Shown here in pieces: positions 8,609-16,954 of a stretch of DNA of 64,000 nt. Every line of letters begins with the position of its first letter. Within the stretch, counting starts at the first letter, position 1. Made by a program: the position numbers and the translations under genes. The notes beneath the pieces are model-generated. The model was given only the letters and a program-made list of their open reading frames with translations, did no database searches and was not told the origin of the DNA. This DNA comes from an uncultured Muribaculaceae bacterium. GTDB taxonomy: Bacteria > Bacteroidota > Bacteroidia > Bacteroidales > Muribaculaceae. The DNA is taken from the NCBI GenBank assembly GCA_947628305.1, contig CANQZG010000005.1, positions 1 through 64,000 of the forward strand, read 5' to 3'.

Positions 8609-9667
8609 ATGAAAATCTTTCAAGTAATAACGCTGTCAGAACTTGGTGGCGCACAGACTGTTGTCGCCAATTTATCCAATAGTCTCTGTAAGGCTCACGA
8701 TATCACGGTAATTGCAGGAGAAGGCGACGGTAAGTTGTATGAGATGCTCGACAATTCTATACACACAGTCAACATCCCGTCATTGGTGAGACGTATATCC
8801 CCTATTAATGAACTTAGGACTATTATATCACTCAGGCGTCTATATCTCAAATATCGTCCAGATATAATACATCTTCATTCGTCAAAAGCAGGATTGTTAG
8901 GCCGCATTGCTTTCCCGAAAAGCAAAACTGTATACACCGTACACGGATTCGATTCAATACGCATTGCATTCCGAAAATTTTTACCATTGGAACGTATTTT
9001 GCAAAATCGTTGCTCTGGAATAATCGGAGTAAGTAAATATGATGAATTTCATCTTAAGGAGGAAAATATCAATAAAAATGTATGCACGGTCTACAATGGT
9101 ATTTACCCTCCTAAAAAATTGAATACCGACCCATTCAACGACATAGTAGGATTTGAAAAGAAAATTCTTTGTATTGCCCGGCTTTCTCCTCAAAAGAATC
9201 ATCAACTCTTTATCGAAATTGCACGACGGTTACCTCAATACGCATTCATTTGGATTGGGAACCAACATGTCCCGGAAGCATCATACCCCTCAAATGTCTT
9301 TTGGAAAGGCAATCTCCCAGATGCGGGCGCATATACGGCCTTTGCCGACTTATTCATTCTCACGAGTAATTATGAGGGATTACCCATGGTGATTATCGAA
9401 GCATTGTCCAGCGGAATTCCAGTAGTCGCTTCCAACGTCGGCGGGATTTCTGAATTACTGGACGGAAACAACGGCATTGCTGTCGATAATAATCCTGATA
9501 TAATGGCGGAAAAAATCAAAGATATACTTTCATTGCCATCCGAGGAACGGAAATGCATGTCTGAATCGGCTAAAAACTCATACAACAGACTTTTTACCGT
9601 CTCCCAAATGGCAGAGGGTTATCAAAATATCTATAACAAAATATTCAACAGGAATAATCGACAATGA
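8609..9667 (+). CDS. Family 4 glycosyltransferase (last before the inserted TA pair)
   Basis: A 352-residue GT-B enzyme beginning MKIFQVITLSELGGAQTVV, the glycine-rich acceptor loop common in capsule GT4 enzymes, with the conserved SNYEGLPMVIIEAL (E-x7-E) near residue 255-268 and a segment ILCIARLSPQKNHQ opening the donor domain. Its last codons and stop (9653-9667) are repeated almost exactly at 10283-10297 before the next capsule gene. Its stop overlaps an ATG at 9664, showing that it was once coupled by a 4-base overlap to the epimerase now found 630 bases away. Confidence 0.87.
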   Translation: MKIFQVITLSELGGAQTVVANLSNSLCKAHDITVIAGEGDGKLYEMLDNSIHTVNIPSLVRRISPINELRTIISLRRLYLKYRPDIIHLHSSKAGLLGRIAFPKSKTVYTVHGFDSIRIAFRKFLPLERILQNRCSGIIGVSKYDEFHLKEENINKNVCTVYNGIYPPKKLNTDPFNDIVGFEKKILCIARLSPQKNHQLFIEIARRLPQYAFIWIGNQHVPEASYPSNVFWKGNLPDAGAYTAFADLFILTSNYEGLPMVIIEALSSGIPVVASNVGGISELLDGNNGIAVDNNPDIMAEKIKDILSLPSEERKCMSESAKNSYNRLFTVSQMAEGYQNIYNKIFNRNNRQ

Positions 9668-9683
9668 AAGTTGCGATGATAGG
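9653..9683 (+). repeat. Left copy of duplicated gene junction flanking the TA pair
   Basis: Thirty-one bases covering the end of the glycosyltransferase gene and the first seven codons of an epimerase gene. Compared with 10283-10313 there are 29 identities, the first 20 being exact (AATAATCGACAATGAAAGTT). The reading frame begun here at 9664 (MKVAMIG) is only a stub: it runs into the toxin gene region. Confidence 0.85.
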
Positions 9684-9693
9684 CTGCGCGGTC

Positions 9694-9969
9694 TTAGTCG
9701 AACAACTCGGAGTGGCTTCCAAGGCGCACAAGATATATTATACCCATTTTTTCATCCCGCCATATAAGCAGAAAATCAGGGCCGATATGGCATTCCATAC
9801 ATCCGGCATATTCTCCTCTTAACGTATGTGCCTTATACTTTGATGGAAGTTCTATGCCATCGGACAGAAATTTTAGAATATCGGCAAGTAATGTGACTTT
9901 ACGCATGTCATGTCGATAGCGTTTAAAGTCTTTCTTGAATTGACGGGAATAACGAATCTCTTTCATCAT
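9694..9969 (-). CDS. YafQ/RelE-family toxin of a type II TA pair
   Basis: A 91-residue protein of the RelE/ParE superfamily, YafQ-like: it opens EIRYSRQFKKDFKRYRHDM and has the core strands HTLRGEYAGCMECHIGPDFL and LIWRDEKMGIIYLVRLGSHSELF, where the conserved His, Arg and terminal Phe of YafQ-type ribosome-dependent mRNA interferases sit. YafQ toxins cut mRNA on the ribosome when freed from the antitoxin. The start overlaps the antitoxin stop by 4 bases, so translation is coupled. The pair runs against the capsule genes and is bounded by the duplicated junction. Confidence 0.9.
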   Translation of the reverse strand: MMKEIRYSRQFKKDFKRYRHDMRKVTLLADILKFLSDGIELPSKYKAHTLRGEYAGCMECHIGPDFLLIWRDEKMGIIYLVRLGSHSELFD

Positions 9970-10211
9970 TCGAGCGATTTCATCATTGCCTCAATAGATG
10001 ATGTATCGACCACTCCGGCATATTCACCTCGCATAGCCTCCTCGATTGCGGCGCGGGTCTCGGCGTTGGGCCTGTGGTAGACGACATCCATAAGCACTGA
10101 TTCCACATAGTTGTTAAGACTGCGGTTCTCACGCTTGGCTGCGACCTTCAGACGGTCAACGAGTTCGGCTCTAAGCCTGAACATGGTGGGTTTTCTTAAC
10201 GATGTTTCCAT
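9966..10211 (-). CDS. RHH antitoxin (DinJ/RelB-like)
   Basis: An 81-residue antitoxin. The N-terminal half, KPTMFRLRAELVDRLKVAAK followed by NRSLNNYVESVL, is a ribbon-helix-helix DNA-binding domain of the Arc/MetJ type; the C-terminal half (AIEEAMRGEYAGVVDTSSIE) is the expected flexible toxin-binding helix. It neutralises the downstream YafQ-like toxin and probably represses its own promoter. It is read from a well-formed promoter at 10231-10262. Confidence 0.88.
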   Translation of the reverse strand: METSLRKPTMFRLRAELVDRLKVAAKRENRSLNNYVESVLMDVVYHRPNAETRAAIEEAMRGEYAGVVDTSSIEAMMKSLE

Positions 10212-10230
10212 AATGATTACATTTTAATTA

Positions 10231-10262
10231 CAAATATAATACTATTGTATATCACTTACAAA
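10231..10262 (-). promoter_or_regulatory. Promoter of the toxin-antitoxin pair
   Basis: Read on the - strand: TTTG at 10262-10259, a 20-base spacer, then TATATTTG at 10238-10231, an exact fit to the Bacteroidetes TTTG-N19/21-TAnnTTTG consensus. The ATG of the antitoxin lies 20 bases downstream. The spacer holds an AT-rich partial palindrome around 10237-10252 that could be the antitoxin operator. Confidence 0.7.
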
Positions 10263-10282
10263 CATCCGGACATAAAAGTTTA

Positions 10283-10313
10283 AATAATCGACAATGAAAG
10301 TTACAATGATAGG
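10283..10313 (+). repeat. Right copy of duplicated gene junction flanking the TA pair
   Basis: Copy of 9653-9683. It includes a vestige of the last codons and stop of the preceding glycosyltransferase (NNRQ, stop) directly before the intact epimerase start at 10294. A glycosyltransferase tail here has no function other than as evidence that the region between was inserted or rearranged. Confidence 0.85.
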
Positions 10314-11289
10314 GGCGAGCGGTTTCGTCGGGACGAGACTGCTCGGGTTGTTGGGCGAGTCGCCCGACCGTTATGATTGCAGGAACATTGACCTGCTGCC
10401 GAGCCATTTCTTTAACGAAGTGACGGTGATAGGCGACGTGCGTGACCGGGCGCAGATGGACCGTGAACTGAAGGACACGGATGTTGTTGTGCTGCTCGCG
10501 GCGCAACACCGCGACGATGTGTCGCCTGTGTCGCTCTATTATGACACCAATGTCGGAGGCATGGAGGTAACGCTCCGCGCGATGGAGAAAAACGGTGTGC
10601 GCCGCATAATCTTCTTCTCGTCGGTGGCCGTCTACGGCCTCAACAAGGACAATCCCGACGAGACCCATCCGGCCGACCCGTTCAACCACTACGGCAAGTC
10701 GAAATGGCAGGCCGAAGAGGTGCTGCAGCGGTGGCACAGGGAGCATCCCGACTGGAACATCGACATCGTACGCCCGACCGTGATTTTCGGCGAGCGCAAC
10801 CGTGGGAACGTATACAATCTGCTCCGGCAGATTTCATCGGGCAAGTTCCTTATGGTCGGCAAAGGGGAAAACAAAAAATCGATGGCATACGTGGGCAACG
10901 TTGTCGCCTTTGTCAAATACCTTATCGACAATGTCACCGAGGGTTACAACGTATTCAACTACATCGACAAGCCCGACAACAACATGAACCAGCTTGTGGC
11001 ACATGTGAGCAAGGTACTGGGCAAACATATCCCCGCGACCCATTTCCCCTACTGGCTCGGCATGGCCGGCGGATACTGTTTCGACCTCCTCGCCAAGGTC
11101 ACCGGCAAAAAATTGACGGTCTCGTCGGTCCGCGTCAAGAAATTCTGCGCCACGACCGAGTTTGACGCCACCAAGGCCCACTCGTGCGGCTTCAAGGCCC
11201 CCTACACCCTCGACGAGGGACTGGCCCGCACGCTCGAGTTCGAGTTTGTCCATCCCCGCACCGACGACATCACTTTCAAGACCGAGTAA
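10294..11289 (+). CDS. NAD-dependent epimerase/dehydratase (WcaG-like), last capsule gene
   Basis: A 331-residue extended SDR enzyme: Rossmann motif MIGASGFVGTRL at the N-terminus, catalytic serine region FFSSVAVYGL and YGKSK (YxxxK). In Bacteroidales capsule loci a gene of this type commonly precedes an undecaprenyl-phosphate sugar transferase and provides a reduced 4-keto sugar such as QuiNAc or FucNAc. Here no sugar transferase follows; the next gene is an unrelated NTPase. The gene is GC-rich, unlike the glycosyltransferases. The start is fixed by the duplicated junction and by the glycine motif. Confidence 0.87.
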   Translation: MKVTMIGASGFVGTRLLGLLGESPDRYDCRNIDLLPSHFFNEVTVIGDVRDRAQMDRELKDTDVVVLLAAQHRDDVSPVSLYYDTNVGGMEVTLRAMEKNGVRRIIFFSSVAVYGLNKDNPDETHPADPFNHYGKSKWQAEEVLQRWHREHPDWNIDIVRPTVIFGERNRGNVYNLLRQISSGKFLMVGKGENKKSMAYVGNVVAFVKYLIDNVTEGYNVFNYIDKPDNNMNQLVAHVSKVLGKHIPATHFPYWLGMAGGYCFDLLAKVTGKKLTVSSVRVKKFCATTEFDATKAHSCGFKAPYTLDEGLARTLEFEFVHPRTDDITFKTE

Positions 11290-11307
11290 GGTTTAAAAAC
11301 ATACCTG

Positions 11308-11464
11308 CACGAGGGTGTTGCAAAATTCGCAATAAACATCGTAGGGACGCGCCAACGTGCGCGTCCCTTATTGCAAATGATTGATAATCTACTACTTTGA
11401 GGACGCGCACGTTGGCGCGTCCCTACGATTTCGCATTAAGTCTCAATTTTGCATCAGCCTCGTG
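11308..11464. repeat. Palindromic intergenic repeat element, about 157 bp
   Basis: Outer ends are imperfect inverted copies (CACGAGGGTGTTGCAAAATT against CACGAGGCTGATGCAAAATT on the other strand). Inside, 28 bases at 11339-11366 are perfectly inverted at 11401-11428 (begins TCGTAGGGACGCGCC), each arm also being partly self-complementary. It carries no gene. It shares the end sequence GAGGGTGTTGCAAAA and a GTAGGG core with the element at 26833-26977, so it is one member of a dispersed MITE-like or REP-like family. A terminator role after the epimerase is possible. Confidence 0.75.
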
Positions 11465-11535
11465 TATTTTATCATCCATAACTTTTCACAATCAAAAGAT
11501 TTAGATTAATTTTACCGATAATCTTCATTAAGAGT

Positions 11536-13947
11536 ATGTTTACTGACTGCATCCCGAAGCAATTGCGTTCATGGCGTTTTTGGATTGAAACCTATTGCGC
11601 CGTATCTTTATCCCTACTATCCCCTTTATTGATAAAATGGGGAACGACCTCTTTTCCCGGATTATGGATGGGAATTGAATCATTGCTTGAGGGGAATAAT
11701 ATATTCAATTATCTGACCGCCACGGCTTGCTTAATATTGATTGTCCGCTTTTGTTACGAGCGATGGTGTTGCCACGGTTGTTCATGGCATATCGTGATAT
11801 GGCTATCTGTCGCCATCGTATATTGCCTACAGCCACCGGTCGGAAGAATCGAAATATATGGTGGAGTCTGCTACTCGTGGCTATTTGTTGCAGGAAGCGT
11901 TATCGCAATAATGATTGAACTACTCAAACTACTGCCCGATGATGAAGCCAAAGACACCGATAACGCGTTTTTGCTTTCAGTCAAGGAACACTTTTATGAC
12001 GGGCGCGAAGAATTTGCCAAATCACTATCCCATAGAATCTCGGTGACCCAGGGGGAGGAGGCTTTCGCCATAGGAATAACGGGGGTATGGGGTTCAGGTA
12101 AAACCTCATTCCTGAACTATATCGATAAAAACATCGGCACGGCCAATGATTTCAAGGTATGGTTCTATCCATGGAACAGCAATACACCCGACAATATCAT
12201 CTTAGATTTCTTTGAATCCCTAAGCGGTGCGATTTCCCCTTTTAATGGCTCGTTAAAACGCTCCTTGAAACGTTACGCATCACTATTGGTAGGCGGGGCA
12301 TTCAACGATGAGACAACGCGCCTGGGAGAACTTGTCTCGACCCTGACGGGAGGCGATGACTCCCTTGAAAGCCTGAAAAAGCACCTTGATGAAACAATCG
12401 CGTCATTCCCCGGGCGGATATATGTTTTCATAGATGACATGGACCGACTGGACAAGGACGAAATAATGCAAGTGTTGAAACTGATTCGCAACACCGCCAA
12501 CTTCGCCAACATGACCTATATCGTTGCATTTGACCGCGGATATATAATCGAGACCATAGATAATGGAGGCATCGGACGTGCCAATGACTTCATCGAAAAG
12601 ATATTTCATCTTGAAATCGCGCTCCCACAGATTGAAGAACATGCGTTACCCCGCTTAATCTGGTCACATATATCCCCGTTAACCAATGACAGACCAAGGA
12701 TACGTAGGGAATTAGCCCGAATATTATTGAATCAGGATGAAGTAGGATACCGATTGCCGAGATATCTCACAAATTACCGCCAGGCGTTAAGGTTCATAAA
12801 TGTAATGTCCAACCATATATTGTTTCTGAAAGAACACAACCGACTGAAAAAACTCGATTTCACCGAACTGTTTTGGCTCGAGGTGTTACGTTACAGATAT
12901 CCTGACACATACGAAAAATTGGCATACCATAAAGAGGCATACCTCATCCTTTCCAAAAAGTCCGACAGATATAAAATCAAAGAAGATGTCTCGATTAAAG
13001 ACACCAACCTGGAGTGGTTGCTGAAAAAACTATTTGACCAAGAGCCAATTTCTTCCAACAGCATTTCATACGCCCACAATTTCGGGCATTATTTTGCCCT
13101 ACGCGTGTACGACAATCACCTTTCGTCCAATGAATTTGCCGATGCGTTGAAAAATGGTGAAACGTTATGCGACACCATCGAGATATGGATTCAACAACGG
13201 CCGTCCCTACGTGAATCATTGATTTTCAATTTCAAAAATTATAAGTTTGATTTCCGTCCTGCCAACAGCATTAAAAATTATATCGATGCTCTTGCCTATT
13301 GGACAACCAAAACCGCTGATAAAGAGGCCGTCAATCTATACGCCGAAAAATTTGACAGCCGGCATATATCAGTCAATCATATTTCGACAATCAAACAATC
13401 ACTTAAAGAGAGCCTTTTAGGAATAAGCCTTCCACCCGATAAACTCGATTTAAAAATAAAAATCATCAAAGCATTACGTCCCGACTATGACATCGATGAG
13501 CATCATTATGTTGAACGGCATCTATTATTTCCCGATGAGTTTATCGAACTGATGACCAAAACATTGCGTGAAGTCGATAAAATATCCCCACTAATCCCTG
13601 AAGATGTATTTAATGAAAAAAATTTACTACATAAATTATTGGAAGCATCAGCCGTAATCATTGATGTCAGTCCTGATGGATATGAAAATTATCACGACCA
13701 ACTGATGTGGCCCACCGTATTTGAATTGCTAAAAAGCAGAAACAAAGGGACATCGTTAAAGGATACTCTACATGAGTTTGCTTCAGGATATTGGGTCGGT
13801 GAGGAGGATTTTGAATATGAGGCATATCATGATAAGATAGGACGATTATTCGGTAACGCCAAAACCTGCCGGGAATTCTGCATGACTTGCTTCGAAGGCT
13901 CTGACGAAGAAAAGAAAAAAATATTGAGTCAGTACAATATCAACTGA
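11536..13947 (+). CDS. KAP-family P-loop NTPase with N-terminal membrane segments
   Basis: An 803-residue protein. Residues 15-130 hold about four hydrophobic spans; a KAP NTPase domain follows with Walker A GVWGSGKTS (183-191) and Walker B IYVFIDDMDRLD (295-306), both diagnostic of the family. The C-terminal 450 residues are helical and unassigned. KAP NTPases are membrane-associated STAND-like ATPases; some plasmid members (PifA) exclude phage, so a defence role is a fair guess but no more. A paralogue with the same layout lies at 52779-55292. This copy is isolated, between the palindromic repeats at 11308 and 14002, in a spot where a capsule sugar transferase might be expected. Confidence 0.85.
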   Translation: MFTDCIPKQLRSWRFWIETYCAVSLSLLSPLLIKWGTTSFPGLWMGIESLLEGNNIFNYLTATACLILIVRFCYERWCCHGCSWHIVIWLSVAIVYCLQPPVGRIEIYGGVCYSWLFVAGSVIAIMIELLKLLPDDEAKDTDNAFLLSVKEHFYDGREEFAKSLSHRISVTQGEEAFAIGITGVWGSGKTSFLNYIDKNIGTANDFKVWFYPWNSNTPDNIILDFFESLSGAISPFNGSLKRSLKRYASLLVGGAFNDETTRLGELVSTLTGGDDSLESLKKHLDETIASFPGRIYVFIDDMDRLDKDEIMQVLKLIRNTANFANMTYIVAFDRGYIIETIDNGGIGRANDFIEKIFHLEIALPQIEEHALPRLIWSHISPLTNDRPRIRRELARILLNQDEVGYRLPRYLTNYRQALRFINVMSNHILFLKEHNRLKKLDFTELFWLEVLRYRYPDTYEKLAYHKEAYLILSKKSDRYKIKEDVSIKDTNLEWLLKKLFDQEPISSNSISYAHNFGHYFALRVYDNHLSSNEFADALKNGETLCDTIEIWIQQRPSLRESLIFNFKNYKFDFRPANSIKNYIDALAYWTTKTADKEAVNLYAEKFDSRHISVNHISTIKQSLKESLLGISLPPDKLDLKIKIIKALRPDYDIDEHHYVERHLLFPDEFIELMTKTLREVDKISPLIPEDVFNEKNLLHKLLEASAVIIDVSPDGYENYHDQLMWPTVFELLKSRNKGTSLKDTLHEFASGYWVGEEDFEYEAYHDKIGRLFGNAKTCREFCMTCFEGSDEEKKKILSQYNIN

Positions 13948-14001
13948 CATAGTACCTTGTGAGCAATATCGCTATAGACCTCATCACCTCTCATCCTCAT
14001 A

Positions 14002-14063
14002 TAATAGCGCGGAGTCTTCTAATAGCGCGGAGTCTTCGCAATTAATTGCGAAGACTCCGCGCT
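14002..14063. repeat. Tandem 18-mer and perfect 40-bp palindrome next to tRNA-Thr
   Basis: An 18-base unit (TAATAGCGCGGAGTCTTC) is present twice in tandem at 14002-14019 and 14020-14037. The second copy is the left half of a perfect, loopless 40-base palindrome (14024-14043 against 14044-14063). The palindrome ends six bases from the 3' end of the tRNA-Thr gene and would be transcribed into a long hairpin after it, but there is no T-run for a standard terminator in the tRNA direction. Confidence 0.8.
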
Positions 14064-14068
14064 TATTG

Positions 14069-14141
14069 AGCCGCGAGTGGGACTCGAACCCACGACCTTT
14101 TCGTTACGAATGAAATGCTCTACCGACTGAGCTATTGCGGC
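14069..14141 (-). tRNA. tRNA-Thr (anticodon CGT)
   Basis: A 73-base cloverleaf read on the - strand. Acceptor GCCGCAA pairs with TCGCGGC (one A-C mismatch), D arm GCTC/GAGC, anticodon loop TTCGTAA with CGT at positions 34-36, T arm GTGGG/CCCAC with loop TTCGAGT, discriminator T. CCA is not encoded. A TATCTTTG -7 element lies upstream at 14190-14197 on the same strand. Confidence 0.95.
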
Positions 14142-14197
14142 CTGGTGTATCTTGCCATCACCGGGAACATCGCCCCGGAATTGACGGTGCAAAGATA

Positions 14198-15586
14198 CTA
14201 ATTTTTTATGTTTTGCTTGCTATAAGTGAACTTAATTTTTGCATTTTCCATATCAAGGATACACATCACTGGCGTACTGATATAAGGGACAATCGATGTT
14301 ACAACCTCTGATGTCTGGTAATATCCCGATGATGTCTCGGTGTTCACGGTGACAGGTGTGAACACAAAATCCACATCCTCATCGGTTATGTTGTTCTCTC
14401 CTTTCTTTATCAAACCCATAATATAATCGCGCAACCCCGAGAACATATAGGAGTTGGTGCTTGAATCATACGTGGCATAGAATGCGTTCTCGGTGTCGGT
14501 GAGGGATGCATCGGCAAAGAACTTTTCCTTGCGTGACTTCTTAATCATAAGCAGATAGGGAGGCGGGGCAATCGAATAGTCATTCTTTATACGCTCAACC
14601 GGGACACGGAATGTCAATGTATTGATGACTGACAACGGGCCTGACGATGCGTTGAATTTAGCGACAATTTCCCGTGCGGGGAAGCGGAACTCGACATCCA
14701 TTCCCGCCGGCGCAAGCAGCACTGACTTTCCGTCGCGAGCCATTTCTTGTACGTCGCGTGAAATATCAAGCGTTATATTATTGTTTGTGATGACCTCGGG
14801 AGCGACAGCCATGTAAGTACCTACCTTGTTATAGGTGGTGTCACGCCCGGCGCTGTTGGTCGTGTGCTGGTGATAGAACAACTTGATTGAATTATTGTCG
14901 ATACGCACCATACGTCCGTTACCGAATGACGTTGTGATATACAACCCTGGGAACCATTTGGCAAACGCCTGCGGTGTCGCAAATGTCGAGGGTGATGTCT
15001 TGTATTCGGTATAGAAATCCCGGCCGAACTGGACAGGCAGGTCTACGTTTATGTAATAATAATATTGGTCCAGTTCATCCGAATTGTTGATGTCGATGTA
15101 GGATGTCGAGTAGATTTTAGAGCCCAATTTCTCTGCCGGATTATAGTATTCCTTCGGGTCAAAGTTACTATAGATGGGCGACGGCAATGGCTTGCCTTTC
15201 AAAAGTGGAAAGACATCGACTCCCATCGGAGTGACAGAATCGCCGATATAGGCATTACGCAACATTCTCATCACGAGCTTGACCGAATCGATATCCTCGA
15301 CCTTGACACCGGCGGTGTCTATTTTCTCTGACGAGATAAACTGTGTCACAATGTCGGATGACATCGAACCGAAACCTTCGGCATTAAAACGGCCGAGCAA
15401 TTGCAATGTCGTGCGCGACTGGACACTCGGATTGTCAACCGAATGACCTGTGACAGTATAGGCCGAGTCTACTATTATCTCGACCTGGTCCTCTATCAAA
15501 CTACTACCCGCGGTGGATGAGTCATCACACGCCGTAAACAGGAACGTGAGCGACATCACTGCGAGGAGTGCCTTTAGGTAGTTCAT
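14198..15586 (-). CDS. DUF4270 lipoprotein
   Basis: A 462-residue secreted lipoprotein: signal peptide MNYLKALLAVMSLTFLFTAC with lipobox FTAC and the lipidated Cys followed by Asp-Asp. The body matches the Bacteroidetes DUF4270 family, including the early stretch SSLIEDQVEIIVDSAYTV and later DYSIAPPPYLLMIKK. Function is unknown; the family is often next to a glycogen-synthase-like gene, as here. The ATG at 15586 was chosen because it begins the signal peptide directly; an upstream in-frame start at 15607 would add seven residues. A repeat element separates it from its upstream neighbour. Confidence 0.85.
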   Translation of the reverse strand: MNYLKALLAVMSLTFLFTACDDSSTAGSSLIEDQVEIIVDSAYTVTGHSVDNPSVQSRTTLQLLGRFNAEGFGSMSSDIVTQFISSEKIDTAGVKVEDIDSVKLVMRMLRNAYIGDSVTPMGVDVFPLLKGKPLPSPIYSNFDPKEYYNPAEKLGSKIYSTSYIDINNSDELDQYYYYINVDLPVQFGRDFYTEYKTSPSTFATPQAFAKWFPGLYITTSFGNGRMVRIDNNSIKLFYHQHTTNSAGRDTTYNKVGTYMAVAPEVITNNNITLDISRDVQEMARDGKSVLLAPAGMDVEFRFPAREIVAKFNASSGPLSVINTLTFRVPVERIKNDYSIAPPPYLLMIKKSRKEKFFADASLTDTENAFYATYDSSTNSYMFSGLRDYIMGLIKKGENNITDEDVDFVFTPVTVNTETSSGYYQTSEVVTSIVPYISTPVMCILDMENAKIKFTYSKQNIKN

Positions 15587-15610
15587 ATTCAAAATATGTG
15601 TAAACAACTG

Positions 15611-15890
15611 AGAGATTGTCTAAATTTTTATCATTGAATTTTTATAGGTATTTTACGATGATTTTCGTCATGCAGATGAGGGAGTGATGCGGGCATCATG
15701 ACCGAGTCAAAGGGCGGAAAGCGCGTAAAACACCATCTTTATTTCATTTTTGTGAGATTGTCAAGGCTCTTTCGGGTCAATTTTTAAGTTCTCGCTCGTC
15801 AAATATCTCGATATTATCCTCGCTCGTCCTTTAAAATTCCCTCCGAAATAGCTCTTAAAAATTCTGATGAGAAAATTTTAGACAATCTCT
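15611..15890. repeat. MITE-like element with terminal inverted repeats, about 280 bp
   Basis: AGAGATTGTCTAAA at 15611-15624 is perfectly inverted at 15877-15890, and the inner flanks are also similar (TTTTT against ATTTT). The 250 bases between contain no credible open reading frame. It fills nearly all of the 316-base gap between the DUF4270 gene and the glycogen-synthase-like gene. The size, TIRs and absence of a gene fit a non-autonomous element; no clear target duplication is visible. Confidence 0.6.
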
Positions 15891-15902
15891 GAATTTATCC
15901 AG

Positions 15903-16718
15903 TTATTGAATCAATGTGTTATAGAACTCGGCATAACGCGCTGCCTGTGTCTCTGCATCAGGCTGATAGCGCATAAATGGTTTTCCTGATTTCTCGGCAT
16001 ATTCCACTAATTCAGGCAACGCATTCCCTGATGCCTCGACTATTGCATCGGCATAGTCTATCGCGAGTTTACCGAGCGTCACATAATCGACAGGCGAATC
16101 TCCAAGAGTCTCAATATCGGCATCTTTGAATTCATCCATTTTAAGCTTTTCGGCAAATCGTCCGTCAAACGTTCCGTCAAAACCGTCATCATGTAACGAG
16201 TACACAACCTTGGACTGACGGAATGACGGGTCATCCTGGTACAGACGCTTGAGATAAAGCGGTGCGAGAGCCGAAATCCATCCCGAGCAATGGATTACAG
16301 CCGGTTCCCATCTCAGTTTCTTGACCGTCTCGATAACGCCACGCACAAAAAACATTATACGCTCGTCGTTATCCCCCGGCGACAATTTAATTTCCAGTTC
16401 TTTCACTGACCCATGCTGAAAATAGTCCTCATTGTCAATAAAATAGACCTGCATACGTGCCGGCTGCAAAGTCGCCACCTTTATAATCAGCGGGTGGTCG
16501 GTATCATCTATTATAATATTCATGCCCGACAGCCTTATCACCTCATGAAGCTGGTTACGACGCTCGTTTATACAGCCATACTTAGGCATGAACGTGCGTA
16601 CTTCAAAACCACTTTCCTGGATTGCCTGTGGAATATGGCGGTTCATCAACGAGAGTGGTGTGTCAGGCAGATAAGGACTTATCTCCTGTGCGATGTATAG
16701 GATTTTCTGATGGGCCAT
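15903..16718 (-). CDS. Glycogen/starch synthase catalytic-domain-like protein
   Basis: A 271-residue protein resembling the N-terminal (GT5) half of glycogen synthase: KILYIAQEISPYLPDTPLS, then RTFMPKYGCINERRNQLHEV and AVIHCSGWISALAPLYLKRL. It lacks the C-terminal donor-binding Rossmann domain with the KTGGL-type and E-x7-E motifs, so it is half the length of true glycogen synthases. Bacteroidetes carry this short version conserved beside DUF4270, and catalysis is doubtful. A TATCTTTG -7 element at 16755-16748 lies about 30 bases before the start. Confidence 0.8.
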   Translation of the reverse strand: MAHQKILYIAQEISPYLPDTPLSLMNRHIPQAIQESGFEVRTFMPKYGCINERRNQLHEVIRLSGMNIIIDDTDHPLIIKVATLQPARMQVYFIDNEDYFQHGSVKELEIKLSPGDNDERIMFFVRGVIETVKKLRWEPAVIHCSGWISALAPLYLKRLYQDDPSFRQSKVVYSLHDDGFDGTFDGRFAEKLKMDEFKDADIETLGDSPVDYVTLGKLAIDYADAIVEASGNALPELVEYAEKSGKPFMRYQPDAETQAARYAEFYNTLIQ

Positions 16719-16915
16719 TAGTCAATCTAACTTAATATAATGATTTGCAAAGATAGTGATTTTTTTTGACTTTTCAATCACCCAAAATGTCCAATAATCA
16801 GATTTTGTTGCCTAAACCGCACGCACGGCCTTGTTTTCACATCTTTTGACACAATCTTCCCAATTACGCGGTATGAGAATATTATCACCATCCGCTCGGC
16901 AAAGCCAAAATAAAT

Positions 16916-16947
16916 TTTGCTTTGCTCTCGACTTATTCGTATTTTTG
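16916..16947 (+). promoter_or_regulatory. Promoter of mltG
   Basis: TTTG at 16916-16919, a 20-base spacer and TATTTTTG at 16940-16947 match the Bacteroidetes sigma consensus. The ATG at 16955 follows only 7 bases after the -7 element, so the transcript is probably leaderless or nearly so. Confidence 0.65.
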
Positions 16948-16954
16948 CATCATT

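Noticed and set aside
9664..9820. Start of a capsule gene at 9664 (MKVAMIG)
   Set aside because: Only the first seven codons match the epimerase; the rest overlaps the toxin gene antisense and is a remnant.
11536..11544. Capsule-initiating sugar transferase after the last epimerase
   Set aside because: The gene there has KAP Walker motifs and no sugar transferase features; the initiating enzyme is not in this window.
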